From: Streptococcus pluranimalium
GTDB taxonomy: Bacteria > Bacillota > Bacilli > Lactobacillales > Streptococcaceae
Direction: 5' to 3'
DNA: 64,000 nt
Assembly: GCF_002953735.1 (NCBI RefSeq)
Contig: NZ_CP025536.1
Span: 378,001 to 442,000 of the forward strand
The notes under the pieces are model-generated. The model was not told the DNA's origin. It searched no databases and was given only the letters and a program-made list of their open reading frames with translations. Positions 63,233-64,000 of the stretch are shown here, piece after piece; the first letter of the stretch is position 1; every line of letters begins with the position of its first letter. The translations under genes and the position numbers were made by a program.

Positions 63233-64000
63233 ATGTCTAAATTTTTAGTTTTTGGTCACCAAAATCCTGACACAGATGCTATTGCATCATCATACGGTTG
63301 GGCTTACTTGGAGCGTACAGCCTTTGGTCGTGATGCTGAAGCTGTAGCCCTTGGCACACCAAATGAGGAAACAGCTTTTGCCCTTAACTACTTTGGTGTT
63401 GAAGCACCTCGTGTAGTTGAGTCTGCTAAAGCAGAAGGTGTTAGCCAAGTTATCTTGACAGACCACAATGAATTCCAACAGTCTATCTCAGATATTCGTG
63501 ATGTTGAAGTTGCGGCTGTGATTGACCACCACCGTGTGGCTAATTTTGAGACAGCAAACCCTCTTTACATGCGTTTAGAGCCAGTTGGGTCAGCATCATC
63601 TATCGTTTACCGCGCTGCTAAAGAAAACAGCGTTGAACTTCCAAAAGAAGTGGCTGGTCTCTTGCTTTCAGGCTTGATTTCAGATACCCTTCTCTTGAAA
63701 TCACCAACAACTCATGAGTCAGACCCACAAGTGGCTAAAGAATTGGCAGAAATTGCTGGTGTTAACTTGGAAGAGTATGGGCTTGAATTGCTCAAAGCGG
63801 GTACTAATCTTGCTAGCAAGTCAGCAGCAGAATTGATTGATATCGATGCTAAAACCTTTGAACTTAATGGTAACAATGTTCGTGTCGCTCAAGTTAACAC
63901 TGTTGATATCAACGATGTATTGAACCGTCAAGAAGAGATTGAAGCAGCTATTTCTGAAGCGATCGTTTCAGAAGGTTACTCAGACTTTGTTTTGATGATT
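63233..64000 (+). CDS. ppaC: Manganese-dependent inorganic pyrophosphatase (3' end outside window)
   Basis: The first 256 residues of a family II (DHH-DHHA1) pyrophosphatase. The metal ligands appear in order: H9 in [10 protein letters not shown] with D13 and D15, D in LTDHNE, and the DHH motif in [19 protein letters not shown] and GLISDTLLL follow. It hydrolyses PPi to drive biosynthesis in the cytosol. GAAGAGGTATAAAC precedes ATG 63233. The DHHA1 domain is cut by the window edge (full length is about 310). Confidence 0.96.
   Translation, partial: MSKFLVFGHQNPDTDAIASSYGWAYLERTAFGRDAEAVALGTPNEETAFALNYFGVEAPRVVESAKAEGVSQVILTDHNEFQQSISDIRDVEVAAVIDHHRVANFETANPLYMRLEPVGSASSIVYRAAKENSVELPKEVAGLLLSGLISDTLLLKSPTTHESDPQVAKELAEIAGVNLEEYGLELLKAGTNLASKSAAELIDIDAKTFELNGNNVRVAQVNTVDINDVLNRQEEIEAAISEAIVSEGYSDFVLMI

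Noticed and set aside
1..64000. CRISPR arrays, rRNA and tRNA genes, prophage
   Set aside because: No regularly spaced direct repeats, no rRNA stretches, no tRNA-like CCA-ending cloverleaf and no phage structural or integrase genes were recognised. The two T-box leaders contain tRNA-pairing motifs but are not tRNAs.

Overview
The window is a chromosomal segment of a low-GC Firmicute, almost certainly a Streptococcus of the pyogenic group. The grounds are gene content and order: rsmG-ktrB-ktrA, htpX, covR-covS, nrdR-dnaB-dnaI, der, an SNF2 helicase, murC, mltG, greA; a serS/manLMN-manO cluster; tsaE-GNAT-LCP protein; valS; pflA; and the Mn-dependent pyrophosphatase at the right edge. A complete CovRS pair is typical of that group. 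Identification is from synteny and protein recognition only; no search was run. No rRNA, tRNA or CRISPR array was seen.

Layout. 1-3.2 kb: start of a branched-chain amino acid carrier and a leftward rsmG-ktrB-ktrA operon (ribosome methylation, potassium uptake). 3.3-12 kb: htpX, an unknown gene, covRS, then the nrdR-dnaB-dnaI-der replication/ribosome block, ended by a strong hairpin that is also one arm of a 190-bp inverted-repeat element. 12-21 kb: SNF2 helicase, MurC, MltG (TTG start, tandem repeats) and GreA. 21-25 kb: leftward yidC and acylphosphatase, then rightward DUF4298, SpoU methyltransferase, HD and BI-1 genes. 25.2-26.65 kb: an intact IS3-family (IS150-group) element sitting inside the BI-1 terminator hairpin. 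26.7-29.3 kb: a leftward kinase-like/recX/ntdp/DUF960 operon. 29.3-32.5 kb: a TPR-HhH protein, rlmD and an unknown gene. 32.5-38.9 kb: serS with a T-box leader, a membrane acyltransferase, and the mannose-PTS operon with cre sites. 38.9-51 kb: HAD hydrolase, purine permease, tsaE-GNAT-LCP, FMN-riboswitch-controlled ribU, PAP2 phosphatase, YeiH, MnmM and a Na+/H+ antiporter.

51-59 kb is the accessory part. A valine T-box leader (specifier GTC) is followed not by valS but by a glyoxalase-fold gene and an AT-rich two-TM/coiled-coil protein, with valS only after about 2 kb. Downstream of valS are an ApeA-like HEPN protein (probable abortive-infection anti-phage factor) and an extremely AT-rich membrane-anchored orphan. 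59-64 kb returns to core genes: a GC-rich ogt, an Spx/ArsC-like gene, nth, a CBS-domain CorC/HlyC protein, pflA and the 5' part of ppaC.

A recurring signal is an extended -10 box (TGnTATAAT or close variant) ending only 6-7 bases before an ATG with no Shine-Dalgarno sequence. It occurs at six unrelated genes (starts 29253, 34071, 39700, 42285, 46079, 57731) and suggests a class of leaderless or near-leaderless mRNAs.
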